Made by a program: the position numbers and the translations under genes. Positions 15,016-21,942 of a stretch of DNA of 21,942 nt are shown in pieces. The notes beneath the pieces were generated by a model. It had not been told where the DNA came from, ran no database searches, and saw nothing but the letters and a program-made list of their open reading frames with translations. This stretch comes from Pseudomonadota bacterium. Lineage in GTDB: Bacteria > Pseudomonadota > Gammaproteobacteria > Burkholderiales > Burkholderiaceae_B. Location of the stretch: contig JAEZBO010000182.1 in NCBI GenBank assembly GCA_023427085.1, forward strand, positions 1 to 21,942, written 5' to 3'. Numbering within the stretch: the first letter of the stretch is position 1; the number at the start of each line of letters is the position of its first letter.

Positions 15016-15768
15016 CTACGGCGTGATGTCGAAGCTGCGCGACGCCCGCACGGTGTCACCCTCGAGCACCCGCACCGTGATGCGCTCGGGCACGAAGCCC
15101 TCGGACAGCGCTAGCACGCCTTCGCCGCGCAGGTACTGGTCGAAGCTGAGCGCGAGCGCATCCTTGTTGGCCTCGGCGGGCGCCAGCACGGTGCCGTCGT
15201 CCTTGACCTGCAGCGGCCCCAGTTCGATCGTGACCTCGTCGCCACCGGCCTTGCCGGCCGCCATGAACTGCAGCCGGCCGCTGAAGGCGTTGCCGCTGCC
15301 ATGCTGGCCGTTGCGCATCAGCAGGACACGATAGCGCACGCCCACCCCCTGGCGCACGAAGCTGGCGGCACGGATATCGAGCGAGCCCTGCGGGCCCGGC
15401 GGCAGCAACTGCTCGTAGAAAGCCAGTTGATCGCGCACCCGACCGAGCTCGGTCTGCTGGGCGACCAGCTGGACCTCGAGTTCTTTGCGCGCGGCGGTCT
15501 GCACCGCGGTTTCGCCATCGGCGGTGTCGAGCTGGGCCCGCAGGAAACGCAGCTCGGCCTCGCGCTGCACCTGGCTGGCCTGCAGCGCGGCGAGCTGCTC
15601 TTTGCTGATGCTGGCCTGGTTCTGGCTGAAATACAGCGAAGCGGCCTGAAACCCCGTACCGGCCCCGACCGCGAGCGCCAACAGCACCACCATCAGCCAC
15701 AGCAGGTGGCGGCTGCGCCCGCCTGCGGCCACGGGGGCCGCGGCGGGCGCTTGCTTGTCAGCATCCAT
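15016..15768 (-). CDS. Membrane-anchored coiled-coil protein of unknown function (DUF6776-like)
   Basis: A 250-residue protein I do not recognise with certainty; it may belong to the DUF6776-type proteins found beside erpA/argC in betaproteobacteria. A proline/alanine-rich cytoplasmic N terminus (1-20) leads into one transmembrane helix (about 22-44). Next is a long predicted coiled coil (about 53-120, rich in Q, E, L and A with few helix breakers). The C-terminal domain (about 130-250) looks beta-rich and periplasmic, with VRYRVLLMRNG, RLQFMAAG and ERITVRVLEGD strands. This bitopic layout resembles divisome or envelope-scaffold proteins, but no function is assigned. Only a weak GGATA precedes the ATG. 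It lies 72 nt downstream of argC. Confidence 0.75.
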   Translation of the reverse strand: MDADKQAPAAAPVAAGGRSRHLLWLMVVLLALAVGAGTGFQAASLYFSQNQASISKEQLAALQASQVQREAELRFLRAQLDTADGETAVQTAARKELEVQLVAQQTELGRVRDQLAFYEQLLPPGPQGSLDIRAASFVRQGVGVRYRVLLMRNGQHGSGNAFSGRLQFMAAGKAGGDEVTIELGPLQVKDDGTVLAPAEANKDALALSFDQYLRGEGVLALSEGFVPERITVRVLEGDTVRASRSFDITP

Positions 15769-15840
15769 AAAGGGTATCCGGCAACACGACAGCAGGACAG
15801 ACCCAGGCCAGATGCCGAAGGTTCCGTCCGGCCAGAACCA

Positions 15841-16902
15841 TCAAGGCAGGATGGCGACCTGATCGAGGCCGGCCGTCTCGGGCAGGCCGAACATCAGGTT
15901 CATGTTTTGCACGGCCTGGCCGGACGCGCCCTTGACGAGGTTGTCCTGCACCACCAGGATCACCAGCTGGTCGCCGTTGTCGGGACGCTGCACGGCGATG
16001 CGCAAGGTATTGGAGGCGCGCACCGAACGGGTCTCGGGCAGGCTGCCGGCCGGCAGCACGTCGACGAAGGGATCGTTGGCGTAGCGTTGCTCGAACAGCG
16101 CCTGGAAGTCGGTGTCACGGGCTTCGGGCAGGATGCTCGCGTAGATCGTCGAGAACATGCCACGGATCATCGGCACCAGATGCGGCACGAAGATCAGGCC
16201 GACCGGGCCGCCATTGAGGCGCGCCAGCTGGGCCGAGATCTCGGGATGATGGCGATGGCCGGCCACGCCGTAGGCCTTGAAGTTGTCGCTGGCCTCGGAG
16301 AACAGCGTGTGCACCTCGGCCTTGCGGCCGGCGCCGGTCACGCCCGACTTGCAGTCGGCGATGATGTTGCGGGTGTCGATGCGCGCGCCGCCCTCGAGCA
16401 GCGGGGCCAGGCCCAGCAGCACCGTGGTCGGGTAGCAGCCGGGATTGCCGACCACGCGCGCCTTGGCGATGCCGGCGCGGTCGAGCTCGACCAGGCCGTA
16501 GACCGATTCGTCGAGCACGTCGGGGCAGGCGTGCTCGATCTTGTACCACTGCTCGAACACGGCCTTGTCCTTGAGACGGAAATCGGCCGCCAGGTCGATG
16601 ACCCGCACACCGGCCGCCAGCAGCTCGCGCGCCTGCGCCATCGCCACGCCGTGCGGCGTGGCGAAGAACACCACGTTGCAGCCGGACAGCGGCGCCTTGT
16701 CGGGGCTGGAGAACGCCAGGTCGACACGGCCGCGCAGGTTGGGATACATGTCGGCCACCGGCAGGCCGTCTTCCTTGCGGGACGTGATGGCGGTGAGTTC
16801 GACGTGGGGATGCTGCGACAGCAGGCGCAGCAGTTCGACGCCGGTATAACCGGTGCCGCCGACGATGCCGACCTTGATGCGGGGCTGGGAAGACTGGGCC
16901 AT
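15841..16902 (-). CDS. argC: N-acetyl-gamma-glutamyl-phosphate reductase
   Basis: A 353-residue cytosolic NADPH-dependent reductase for the third step of arginine synthesis, forming N-acetylglutamate semialdehyde. The N-terminal Rossmann motif is VGIVGGTGYTGVELLRLL (11-28). The catalytic cysteine is Cys156 in GNPGCYPT, and the partner histidine lies in AGHRHHPEI (about 215-222). Length is that of the long ArgC type. AGGAG lies about 10 nt before the ATG. It is preceded by the rpsI terminator, so it needs its own promoter in the roughly 70-nt gap; a minus-strand TAATAT at 16934-16939 is a weak candidate. No clear ArgR box was seen. Confidence 0.96.
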   Translation of the reverse strand: MAQSSQPRIKVGIVGGTGYTGVELLRLLSQHPHVELTAITSRKEDGLPVADMYPNLRGRVDLAFSSPDKAPLSGCNVVFFATPHGVAMAQARELLAAGVRVIDLAADFRLKDKAVFEQWYKIEHACPDVLDESVYGLVELDRAGIAKARVVGNPGCYPTTVLLGLAPLLEGGARIDTRNIIADCKSGVTGAGRKAEVHTLFSEASDNFKAYGVAGHRHHPEISAQLARLNGGPVGLIFVPHLVPMIRGMFSTIYASILPEARDTDFQALFEQRYANDPFVDVLPAGSLPETRSVRASNTLRIAVQRPDNGDQLVILVVQDNLVKGASGQAVQNMNLMFGLPETAGLDQVAILP

Positions 16903-16973
16903 GTTGCGAAGGCTCCTGAATACGATGGTTCGATATTAACGCGTGGGCATGACGGCTCGCGGCGGACCATGAC

Positions 16974-17000
16974 AAAAAGGCCGCACGAGGCGGCCTTTTT
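16974..17000. terminator. Bidirectional intrinsic terminator after rpsI
   Basis: A perfect 11-bp stem AAAAAGGCCGC / GCGGCCTTTTT with loop ACGAG lies 19 nt after the rpsI stop codon. The A and T runs at each end make it work in both directions, chiefly ending the rplM-rpsI transcript and isolating argC. Confidence 0.9.
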
Positions 17001-17019
17001 GGACAAGCACAGATGCTGC

Positions 17020-17412
17020 TTAGCGCTTGCTGAACTGCTTGCGGCGACGTGCCTTGTGGAAGCCGACCTTCTTACGTTCGACTTCGCGGGCGTCACGCGT
17101 GACCAGACCGGCTTGCGACAGCGCGGGCTTGAGGGTCGCGTCGTAATCGATCAGCGCGCGGGTGATGCCGTGGCGCACTGCGCCGGCCTGGCCGCTTTCG
17201 CCGCCACCGTGCACGTTGACGTGGAAGTCGAACGACTCGAGGTGGCCGGTCAGCTCGAGCGGCTGACGCACGACCATGCGGCCGGTTTCGCGGGCGAAGT
17301 ACTCGTCGACGGGCTTGCCGTTGACGACGATGTTGCCCGTGCCCTTCTTGAGGAACACGCGCGCCACCGATGTCTTGCGGCGGCCGGTGCCGTAGTTCCA
17401 GTTACCGATCAT
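17020..17412 (-). CDS. rpsI: 30S ribosomal protein S9
   Basis: A 130-residue small-subunit protein whose C-terminal tail reaches the ribosomal P site. Family marks are the N-terminal YGTGRRKTSVARVFLKKGTG, the central GGGESGQAGAVRHGITRAL and the very basic C terminus RKKVGFHKARRRKQFSKR ending in the conserved SKR. The ATG at 17412 has AAGGAAGG upstream. It follows rplM by 12 nt, the usual rplM-rpsI operon. Expression should follow the rplM promoter and leader. Confidence 0.98.
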   Translation of the reverse strand: MIGNWNYGTGRRKTSVARVFLKKGTGNIVVNGKPVDEYFARETGRMVVRQPLELTGHLESFDFHVNVHGGGESGQAGAVRHGITRALIDYDATLKPALSQAGLVTRDAREVERKKVGFHKARRRKQFSKR

Positions 17413-17424
17413 GATGGGCCTTCC

Positions 17425-17853
17425 TTAGAAATCCAGCGGCTGAGGCTGCTGGGCGGTGTGCGGATGCTCGTTGCCGGCGTACACCTTGAGTTTCTTGATC
17501 ATGGCGTAGCCCAGGGGACCCTTGGGCAGCATGCCCTTGACGGCCTTCTGGATTGCGCGGCCAGGGAAACGCTCCTGCAGCTTGCGGAAGTTCGTCTCAC
17601 GGATACCACCGGGGTAGGTGGTGTGGCGGAAGTACTTCTTGTCTTCCGTTTTGTTCCCGGTCACGACGATATCGGCAGCATTGATGATGACGATATAGTC
17701 GCCCGTGTCGACGTGAGGCGTGAATTCCGGTTTGTGCTTTCCGCGCAGGCGGCGTGCGACTTCGCTGGCCACACGACCGAGGACTTTGCCCTTGGCGTCG
17801 ATCACATACCAGTCACGCTTGACTTCATGCGGCTTGGCCACAAAGGTCTTCAT
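17425..17853 (-). CDS. rplM: 50S ribosomal protein L13
   Basis: A 142-residue large-subunit protein that binds 23S rRNA early in assembly. It has the family blocks MKTFVAKPHEVKRDWYVIDAKGKVLGRVAS (1-30), HVDTGDYIVIINAADIVVTGNK, YFRHTTYPGGIRE and the MLPKGPLGYAMIKKLKVYAGNEHPHTAQQP C-terminal segment. Length is standard. The ATG at 17853 has AGGAAT upstream; a longer in-frame start at 17886 would fall within the hairpin and is unlikely. It leads the rplM-rpsI operon and is preceded by an unusually long intergenic leader with an extended -10 promoter. Confidence 0.98.
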   Translation of the reverse strand: MKTFVAKPHEVKRDWYVIDAKGKVLGRVASEVARRLRGKHKPEFTPHVDTGDYIVIINAADIVVTGNKTEDKKYFRHTTYPGGIRETNFRKLQERFPGRAIQKAVKGMLPKGPLGYAMIKKLKVYAGNEHPHTAQQPQPLDF

Positions 17854-18121
17854 GATTGGATTCCTGTTGAATATATTTCGCGCCATCCACCCTGGATGGC
17901 GACCATGCCTTACCTGCTACGCGCCAAAACGTTGTATGTCCCGATGGCGTCGGCCCATGGGGGCGTCGGCATCGCGGACTCGTCCGTGCACCAGGAAAAC
18001 CCGCGGCGCCTGACCCCTTGAGGCCCGGCGACCCTGCTGCGCACCTGAACGTGGCCGAGACCGGCGAGCCAGGAAACGCATCCCGCTACATGCGTAGCAG
18101 GCGAGGGTTTTCATAGGTAAG
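17854..18121 (-). promoter_or_regulatory. Long structured 5' leader of rplM-rpsI
   Basis: If the promoter at 18128-18136 is the one used, the rplM mRNA has a leader of about 268 nt. It contains a perfect 9-bp hairpin (CGCCATCCA / TGGATGGCG, loop CCC, at 17881-17901) ending 28 nt before the start codon. It also has a far-apart perfect 10-bp inverted repeat, CCTGCTACGC at 17913-17922 and GCGTAGCAGG at 18092-18101, each with a TTACC-like extension. A 65-codon ORF (minus, 18114 to 17917) starts beside one arm and stops inside the other; it has no ribosome-binding site. Ribosomal-protein operons are often autoregulated through leader structures, but I do not recognise a known L13 motif here. Confidence 0.45.
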
Positions 18122-18127
18122 CCCGCA

Positions 18128-18136
18128 ATTCTAGCA
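18128..18136 (-). promoter_or_regulatory. Extended -10 promoter of the rplM-rpsI operon
   Basis: The minus strand reads TGCTAGAAT followed by TGCGGG. The hexamer TAGAAT is at 18128-18133, the TGC extension at 18134-18136. A partial -35, TGGTCA, sits at 18150-18155 with 16-nt spacing; a perfect TTGACA at 18158-18163 is too far away (24 nt) for a normal pairing. Expected start of transcription is near 18121. The core is 13 of 14 nt identical to that upstream of tRNA-Ser. Confidence 0.6.
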
Positions 18137-18200
18137 CAAGACCGATTTTTGACCAGCTGTCAAGCGGAAACACAACAGCCCGGCTGCAGGATACGGGCGT

Positions 18201-18232
18201 CACGGCTGCACGGCTGCACGGCCGCACCGCTG
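18201..18232. repeat. Short tandem repeat, four 8-bp units of CACGGCTG type
   Basis: Units at 18201, 18209, 18217 and 18225 read CACGGCTG, CACGGCTG, CACGGCCG and CACCGCTG: two perfect copies and two with one mismatch. It lies in the 144-nt gap between the tldE stop codon and the rplM promoter region. No T-tract terminator is seen for tldE here. Confidence 0.75.
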
Positions 18233-18280
18233 AGCAAGCAGCCGATCAGCGCGGACGGGGATGCCGCCCGCCCGCCAGCG

Positions 18281-19645
18281 TCAGGCGCCGGCCACCGACA
18301 TGCGTTCGATCAGCACCGAACCAGCGCACTTGGTGCCGCGGCAGATCCGGTCGGTGCCGACCGCGACGATCTGCTGGAACATCTCGGCCAGATTGCCGGC
18401 GATGGTGATCTCCTGCACCGCGTGCTGGATCTCGCCGTTCTCGACCCAATAGCCGAAGGCGCCGCGCGAGTAGTCGCCGGTGACGTAGTTGACGCCCTGG
18501 CCGATCAGCTCGGTGACCAGCAGGCCGGTGCCGAGCTTGCGCAGCATGGCGCGGAAATCGTCATCGGCGCGCGTCAGCGACGAGTGCAGCGTCAGGTTGT
18601 GCGAACCGCCGGCGTTGCCGGTCGAGACCATGCCCAGCTTGCGGGCCGTGTAGGTCGACAGGAAATAACCCTGCAGCACACCGCCCTCGACCACCTGGCG
18701 CGCCTGCGTGCGCACGCCCTCGTCGTCGAACGGCGAACTGCCCATCGCGCCCGGCACGAAGGGATCTTCGGAAATGTCGATGTGGGACGGGAAGATCGGC
18801 TTACCCAGCGAATCGACCAGGAAGCTGGCCTTGCGGTAGAGCGCCCCGCCGCCGACCGCCTGCGTCAGCGCGCCCAACAGGCCCAGCGCCAGCGGCGCCT
18901 CGAACAGCACCGGAAACTTGCCGGTCTTGATACGGCGCGCCGACAGCCGCGACAGCGAACGCTCGGCGGCGTAGCGGCCGACGGCCTCGGGCTCGGCCAG
19001 CCGCGACGGATCGCGGTCGCTGCTGTACCAGTAGTCGCGCTGCATGTGGGCGCCGCGTCCGGCGATCGGCGCGACCGACAGGCTGTGGCGCGAATACGGG
19101 TAGCCGGCCAGAAAGCCGCGGCTGTTGCCGAGTACGAAATGGCCTTCGTAGGTGCTGACGCTGGCGCCGTCGGTATTGGTGATGCGCGCGTCGGTCTGGT
19201 CGGCGGCGCGCTCGGCGCGCACGGCCAGTTCGACCGCCTGCTCGGTGCTCAGCGCCCACGGGTGATGCAGCGACAGGTCGGGAAACTCGCGCGCCAGCAG
19301 GTCGGCGTCGGGCAGGCCGGCCACCGGGTCCTCGGCGGTGTAGCGGGCGATGTGCCAGGCCGCCTCGACGGTCTCGGCCAGCGCCCGCGGCGAGAAATCG
19401 GAGGTCGAGGCCGAGCCGCGGCGCTGGCCGGCATAGACCGTGACGTCGAGCGAGCGGTCGCGGGTCTGCTCGACGGTCTCGACATCCTGCTTGCGGACCG
19501 ACACCGCCAGCCCCTGGCTTTCGGAGATCTCGGCGGCGGCATCGCTGGCGCCCAGCTGGCGGGCGTGATCGAGCGCCTGCTGGACCAGCTCGCGAAAGCG
19601 CGCCTGGTTTTCCTTGACCGGTAGAGAGAGTTGAGCGTTTGCCAT
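18281..19645 (-). CDS. tldE: TldE/PmbA-family metalloprotease subunit
   Basis: A 454-residue protein of the PmbA/TldD family, TldE (PmbA) branch. In E. coli TldE pairs with the zinc-bearing TldD to form a protease that processes microcin B17 and CcdA. TldE itself lacks the HExxxH zinc site, and none is seen here. N-terminal domain segments are AAAEISESQGLAVSVRKQDVETVEQTRD (about 36-63) and SASTSDFSPRALAETVEAAWHIARYTAEDP. C-terminal domain segments are PVLFEAPLALGLLGAL, DEGVRTQARQVVEGGVLQGYFLSTYTARKLG and GDYSRGAFGYWVENGEIQHAVQEITIAGNL. The ATG at 19645 begins MANAQLSL; the ribosome-binding site is weak (GGA). It is divergent from darP, as in enterobacteria. tldD is not in the window. Confidence 0.94.
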   Translation of the reverse strand: MANAQLSLPVKENQARFRELVQQALDHARQLGASDAAAEISESQGLAVSVRKQDVETVEQTRDRSLDVTVYAGQRRGSASTSDFSPRALAETVEAAWHIARYTAEDPVAGLPDADLLAREFPDLSLHHPWALSTEQAVELAVRAERAADQTDARITNTDGASVSTYEGHFVLGNSRGFLAGYPYSRHSLSVAPIAGRGAHMQRDYWYSSDRDPSRLAEPEAVGRYAAERSLSRLSARRIKTGKFPVLFEAPLALGLLGALTQAVGGGALYRKASFLVDSLGKPIFPSHIDISEDPFVPGAMGSSPFDDEGVRTQARQVVEGGVLQGYFLSTYTARKLGMVSTGNAGGSHNLTLHSSLTRADDDFRAMLRKLGTGLLVTELIGQGVNYVTGDYSRGAFGYWVENGEIQHAVQEITIAGNLAEMFQQIVAVGTDRICRGTKCAGSVLIERMSVAGA

Positions 19646-19762
19646 TGCTGTCCAATGCGTTGAGACAGGTATCATAGCCAAGTCGACCAAGCCGGCGTGC
19701 CATTTGCGCGCCACGCCGCCCCTCAGGCCGCGCACGGCAGGTTTCTGCCCTCTCTTTCCTGC

Positions 19763-20326
19763 ATGAATCCATCCCAACTACCGGGCGACTCGCCCGACCA
19801 AGACGAATACGACGACTACGACCGTCCCAGCAAGTCGCAGGTCAAGCGCGAGATGCACGCGCTGCTCGACCTGGGCAAGGAGCTGGTCGAGGTCTCGCCC
19901 GAACGGCTCAAGCAGCTGCCGCTGTCCGAACGCCTGTACGAGGCCATCCGCGAGGCGCAGCGCACCACCAGCCATGGCGGGCGCCGGCGGCAGATTCATT
20001 TTGTCGGCAAGCTGATGCGCGATGCGCCGGCCGACGAGATCCGCCAGAAGCTGGACGAATGGGCCAACGGCTCGCGCCAGCAGACCGCCTACATGCACCG
20101 GCTCGAGACCTTGCGCGACCAGCTGCTGGCCGACGACGACGCACTGACCCAGCTGCTCAACGAGTATCCGCAGGCCGACATCCAGCAGCTGCGCACGCTG
20201 GTGCGCCAGAGCCGCAAGGAAGCCGCCACCAACGCCGCGCTGCCGCAGGGCCGCGAGCCCCAGCGCAAGCACTACCGCGCCTTGTTCCAGGCCCTCAAGA
20301 CCCTGATCGCCAGCCCCACGCCATGA
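19763..20326 (+). CDS. darP: Ribosome biogenesis factor DarP (YjgA, DUF615)
   Basis: A 187-residue mostly helical protein of the DUF615/YjgA family, which in E. coli associates with and promotes maturation of the 50S subunit. An acidic N terminus (about 9-20, DSPDQDEYDDYD) precedes the family block RPSKSQVKREMHALLDLGKELVEV (21-44), then LPLSERLYEAIREAQRTTSHGGRRRQIHFVGKLMR (52-85) and a basic C terminus with LPQGREPQRKHYRALFQAL. The ATG at 19763 begins at the family start; no clear ribosome-binding site is seen. The longer frame from 19697 adds unconserved residues. It is divergent from tldE across 117 nt, a conserved pairing, and its stop overlaps the start of the esterase gene (ATGA). Confidence 0.94.
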   Translation: MNPSQLPGDSPDQDEYDDYDRPSKSQVKREMHALLDLGKELVEVSPERLKQLPLSERLYEAIREAQRTTSHGGRRRQIHFVGKLMRDAPADEIRQKLDEWANGSRQQTAYMHRLETLRDQLLADDDALTQLLNEYPQADIQQLRTLVRQSRKEAATNAALPQGREPQRKHYRALFQALKTLIASPTP

Positions 20327-21000
20327 CTCAAGCCACTGCCCTGCTGGACACCGTCGAGATCGAGACGGCGCCCCAACCGACCCACGCCGTCATCTGGCTG
20401 CACGGCCTGGGCGCCGACGCCAACGACTTCGTGCCGATCGTGCCCGAGCTGCGCCTGCCGGCCAGCCCGGCGGTGCGTTTCGTGTTTCCGAACGCGCCGG
20501 TGCAGCCGGTGACCATCAACGGCGGCATGGCGATGCGTTCGTGGTACGACATCCTGGTGACCGATCTGGTGCGCCGCGAGGACGGCCCCGGCATCGTGCG
20601 CTCGGCGCAGGCAGTGACCGCGCTGATCGCGCGTGAGAACGCCCGCGGCATTCCCTGCCGCAACATCGTGCTGGCCGGTTTCTCGCAAGGCTGCGCGATG
20701 ACGCTGCACACCGGCTTGCGCCATCCCGAGCGGCTGGCCGGCCTGATCGGCCTGTCGGGCTACCTGCCGCTGATCGACGCGTTCGCCAGCGAACGCCATA
20801 CGGCCAATGCCGATACGCCGGTGTTCCTGGCGCACGGCACCCACGACCCGGTGGTGCAGCTGCCGCGCGCCGAGGCCTCGCGTGACATGCTGCTGGCGCA
20901 GGGCCATCCGGTGCAGTGGCATACCTACCCGATGCCGCACTCGGTCTGCGCCCCCGAGGTCGCCGACATCGCGGCCTTCCTGCGCCAGGTGCTGGTCTAG
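20323..21000 (+). CDS. Alpha/beta hydrolase, phospholipase/carboxylesterase family
   Basis: A 225-residue serine hydrolase of the phospholipase/carboxylesterase family (PF02230 type; like Pseudomonas carboxylesterase EstB and bacterial relatives of acyl-protein thioesterase). The oxyanion-hole segment is IWLHGLGADANDF (24-36). The triad is Ser121 in the nucleophile elbow GFSQGC, Asp175 in HGTHDPVV and His206 in MPHSVC. Other family blocks are PNAPVQPVTINGGMAMRSWYDI and GLSGYLPL. Length is typical and there is no signal peptide. The start codon overlaps the darP stop as ATGA, so it is translationally coupled. Its stop codon overlaps that of the convergent downstream gene. The natural substrate is unknown; short-chain esters are usual for the family. 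Confidence 0.93.
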   Translation: MTQATALLDTVEIETAPQPTHAVIWLHGLGADANDFVPIVPELRLPASPAVRFVFPNAPVQPVTINGGMAMRSWYDILVTDLVRREDGPGIVRSAQAVTALIARENARGIPCRNIVLAGFSQGCAMTLHTGLRHPERLAGLIGLSGYLPLIDAFASERHTANADTPVFLAHGTHDPVVQLPRAEASRDMLLAQGHPVQWHTYPMPHSVCAPEVADIAAFLRQVLV

Positions 21001-21942
21001 CTCAGGTCGAGCCAGACCCGCCGCATGGTCGGGTCTTCGGGATCGGGGTCGTTGACGAATCCCAGCCGCGTCATCAGCGTCAGCATCGGCCGGTTGTTGG
21101 CCAGCACCAGCCCGTCGATATAGTCCAGGTGCTGCACCCGCGCGGCCTCGATCAGAACCCGCATCAGCTCGCCACCCAGCCGGCGGCGCTGCCAGTCGTC
21201 GCCGACCACCAGTGCGTACTCGGCGCCGCGGCCATCCGGATTGCGCAGGTAATGGGCCAGGCCGATGATGACCTCGCGCGGATGGCCCCGGTGCGCCGGA
21301 TTGGGCACCTGCGTGGTGGCCACCAGCGCCAGTTCACGGTGATAGTCGACCTGCGTGTAGCGCGCCAGCATGCGCGGCGTGAGCTCGCGCATCATCGACA
21401 CGAACCGCATGTAGCGCGTGCGCTCGGACAGGTCGCGGATGAAGTCCTGCAGCGCCTGCGCGTCCTCGGGCCGGATCGGCCGGATGGTCCATGGCGTGCC
21501 GTCGTCGAACTGGCGCGCCTGCACCCAGCGGGCCGGATACGGGTGGATCGCCATGTGCGGATAACCAAACGCCTGCGGGTCGGCCGGCGCCGCTTGCGGG
21601 CATAGCCGCGCGCTGGCGCCGCCGACGGTCAGCCGCGTGTCGCCCAGATAGAGCGGGTCGATCTCGAGCGATTCGAGGTCGGGCAGTTCGCTGACCAGCG
21701 CCGCGACCTGCTCGAGCGCATCCTGCAGCGCGTCCAGCGCGGCCGGACTGGCCGCCTTGGCCAGCAGGCGCCGCCAGACCCGGCTGCGTTCGATCAGCTG
21801 GCGCGCCAGGAAGGCATTGAGCGGCGCCAAGTCCATGCCGCGATCGGGGCCTTCGAGCACACCGGCCGCGCCGCCCGCGCCCAGGCGCACGACCGGGCCG
21901 AAGCGCTGGTCGCGCGTGACCCGGATCGCCAGCGGCACCGGC
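20997..21942 (-). CDS. PatZ-like protein acetyltransferase / ADP-forming acyl-CoA synthetase fusion (C-terminal part)
   Basis: Partial: the gene continues beyond the window, and its last 314 residues are visible. The first part (AIRVTRDQRFGPVVRLGAGG... LAPLNAFLARQLIERS) matches the end of an ATP-grasp domain of the acetyl-CoA synthetase (ADP-forming) type. A C-terminal GNAT acetyltransferase domain follows, from WTIRPIRPEDAQAL to the stop. Its acetyl-CoA-binding loop is GDDWQRRRLGGEL, with a later VLANNRPMLTLMTRLGF. This order is that of PatZ/YfiQ-type lysine acetyltransferases, which acetylate and silence acetyl-CoA synthetase. Whether the unseen N-terminal domain is complete cannot be judged. 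It is convergent with the esterase gene, and the two stop codons share CTAG. Confidence 0.88.
   Translation of the reverse strand, partial: PVPLAIRVTRDQRFGPVVRLGAGGAAGVLEGPDRGMDLAPLNAFLARQLIERSRVWRRLLAKAASPAALDALQDALEQVAALVSELPDLESLEIDPLYLGDTRLTVGGASARLCPQAAPADPQAFGYPHMAIHPYPARWVQARQFDDGTPWTIRPIRPEDAQALQDFIRDLSERTRYMRFVSMMRELTPRMLARYTQVDYHRELALVATTQVPNPAHRGHPREVIIGLAHYLRNPDGRGAEYALVVGDDWQRRRLGGELMRVLIEAARVQHLDYIDGLVLANNRPMLTLMTRLGFVNDPDPEDPTMRRVWLDLS

Noticed and set aside
15301..18021. A 906-codon open frame on the plus strand
   Set aside because: It runs antisense to argC, rpsI, rplM and the coiled-coil gene, all firmly identified. Its product is low-complexity and rich in H, R, D and Q, as expected from antisense reading of GC-rich codons.
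1..21942. CRISPR array, toxin-antitoxin, prophage or secretion-system content
   Set aside because: No regularly spaced repeats and no matching genes were seen; nearly every gene is a recognised core or metabolic gene.

Overview
The window is GC-rich chromosomal DNA from a betaproteobacterium, most likely Bordetella or a close Alcaligenaceae relative (Achromobacter-like). This rests on the protein sequences, on base composition that opens long antisense reading frames everywhere, on gene orders such as rplM-rpsI-argC-erpA and tyrS/M23 peptidase/anmK/erpA, and on a long poly-C tract of the kind known as phase-variable in Bordetella. There is no insertion sequence, prophage, integrase, CRISPR array or clear sign of horizontal transfer. 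It is mostly housekeeping and core metabolic sequence, and I found no convincing new multi-gene system.

Layout. Positions 1-2204 (+): a poly-C tract, then an RraA-family protein and an amidase-signature enzyme, probably one catabolic operon. Positions 2287-2422: a bidirectional terminator and tRNA-Ser(GGA) on the minus strand, with its promoter near 2475. Positions 2524-9067 (-): glyA, nrdR, ribD and ribE in transcription order, followed by an MFS transporter that starts 4 nt after ribE and a DUF3100-type membrane protein. Positions 9439-11364 (-): a YbhB/PEBP-family protein downstream of tyrS.

Positions 11699-14245 (+): an M23 (MepM-like) endopeptidase and anmK, which together cut peptidoglycan and recycle its anhydroMurNAc. 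Positions 14355-16902 (-): argC, a membrane-anchored coiled-coil protein of unknown function, and the Fe-S carrier erpA. Positions 17020-18136 (-): the rplM-rpsI operon behind an unusually long leader (about 268 nt) with a strong promoter. Positions 18281-19645 (-): tldE/pmbA, divergent from darP (yjgA). darP overlaps a carboxylesterase gene by 4 nt. The window ends inside a PatZ-like ATP-grasp/GNAT protein on the minus strand, whose stop codon overlaps the esterase stop in a shared CTAG.

The points most worth a second look are regulatory: the 20-C tract upstream of the rraA-like/amidase pair; the long rplM leader with a far-apart inverted repeat and a small ORF; the near-identical promoter cores of tRNA-Ser and rplM; the transporter joined to ribE; and several uncharacterised dyads and short repeats in intergenic DNA.
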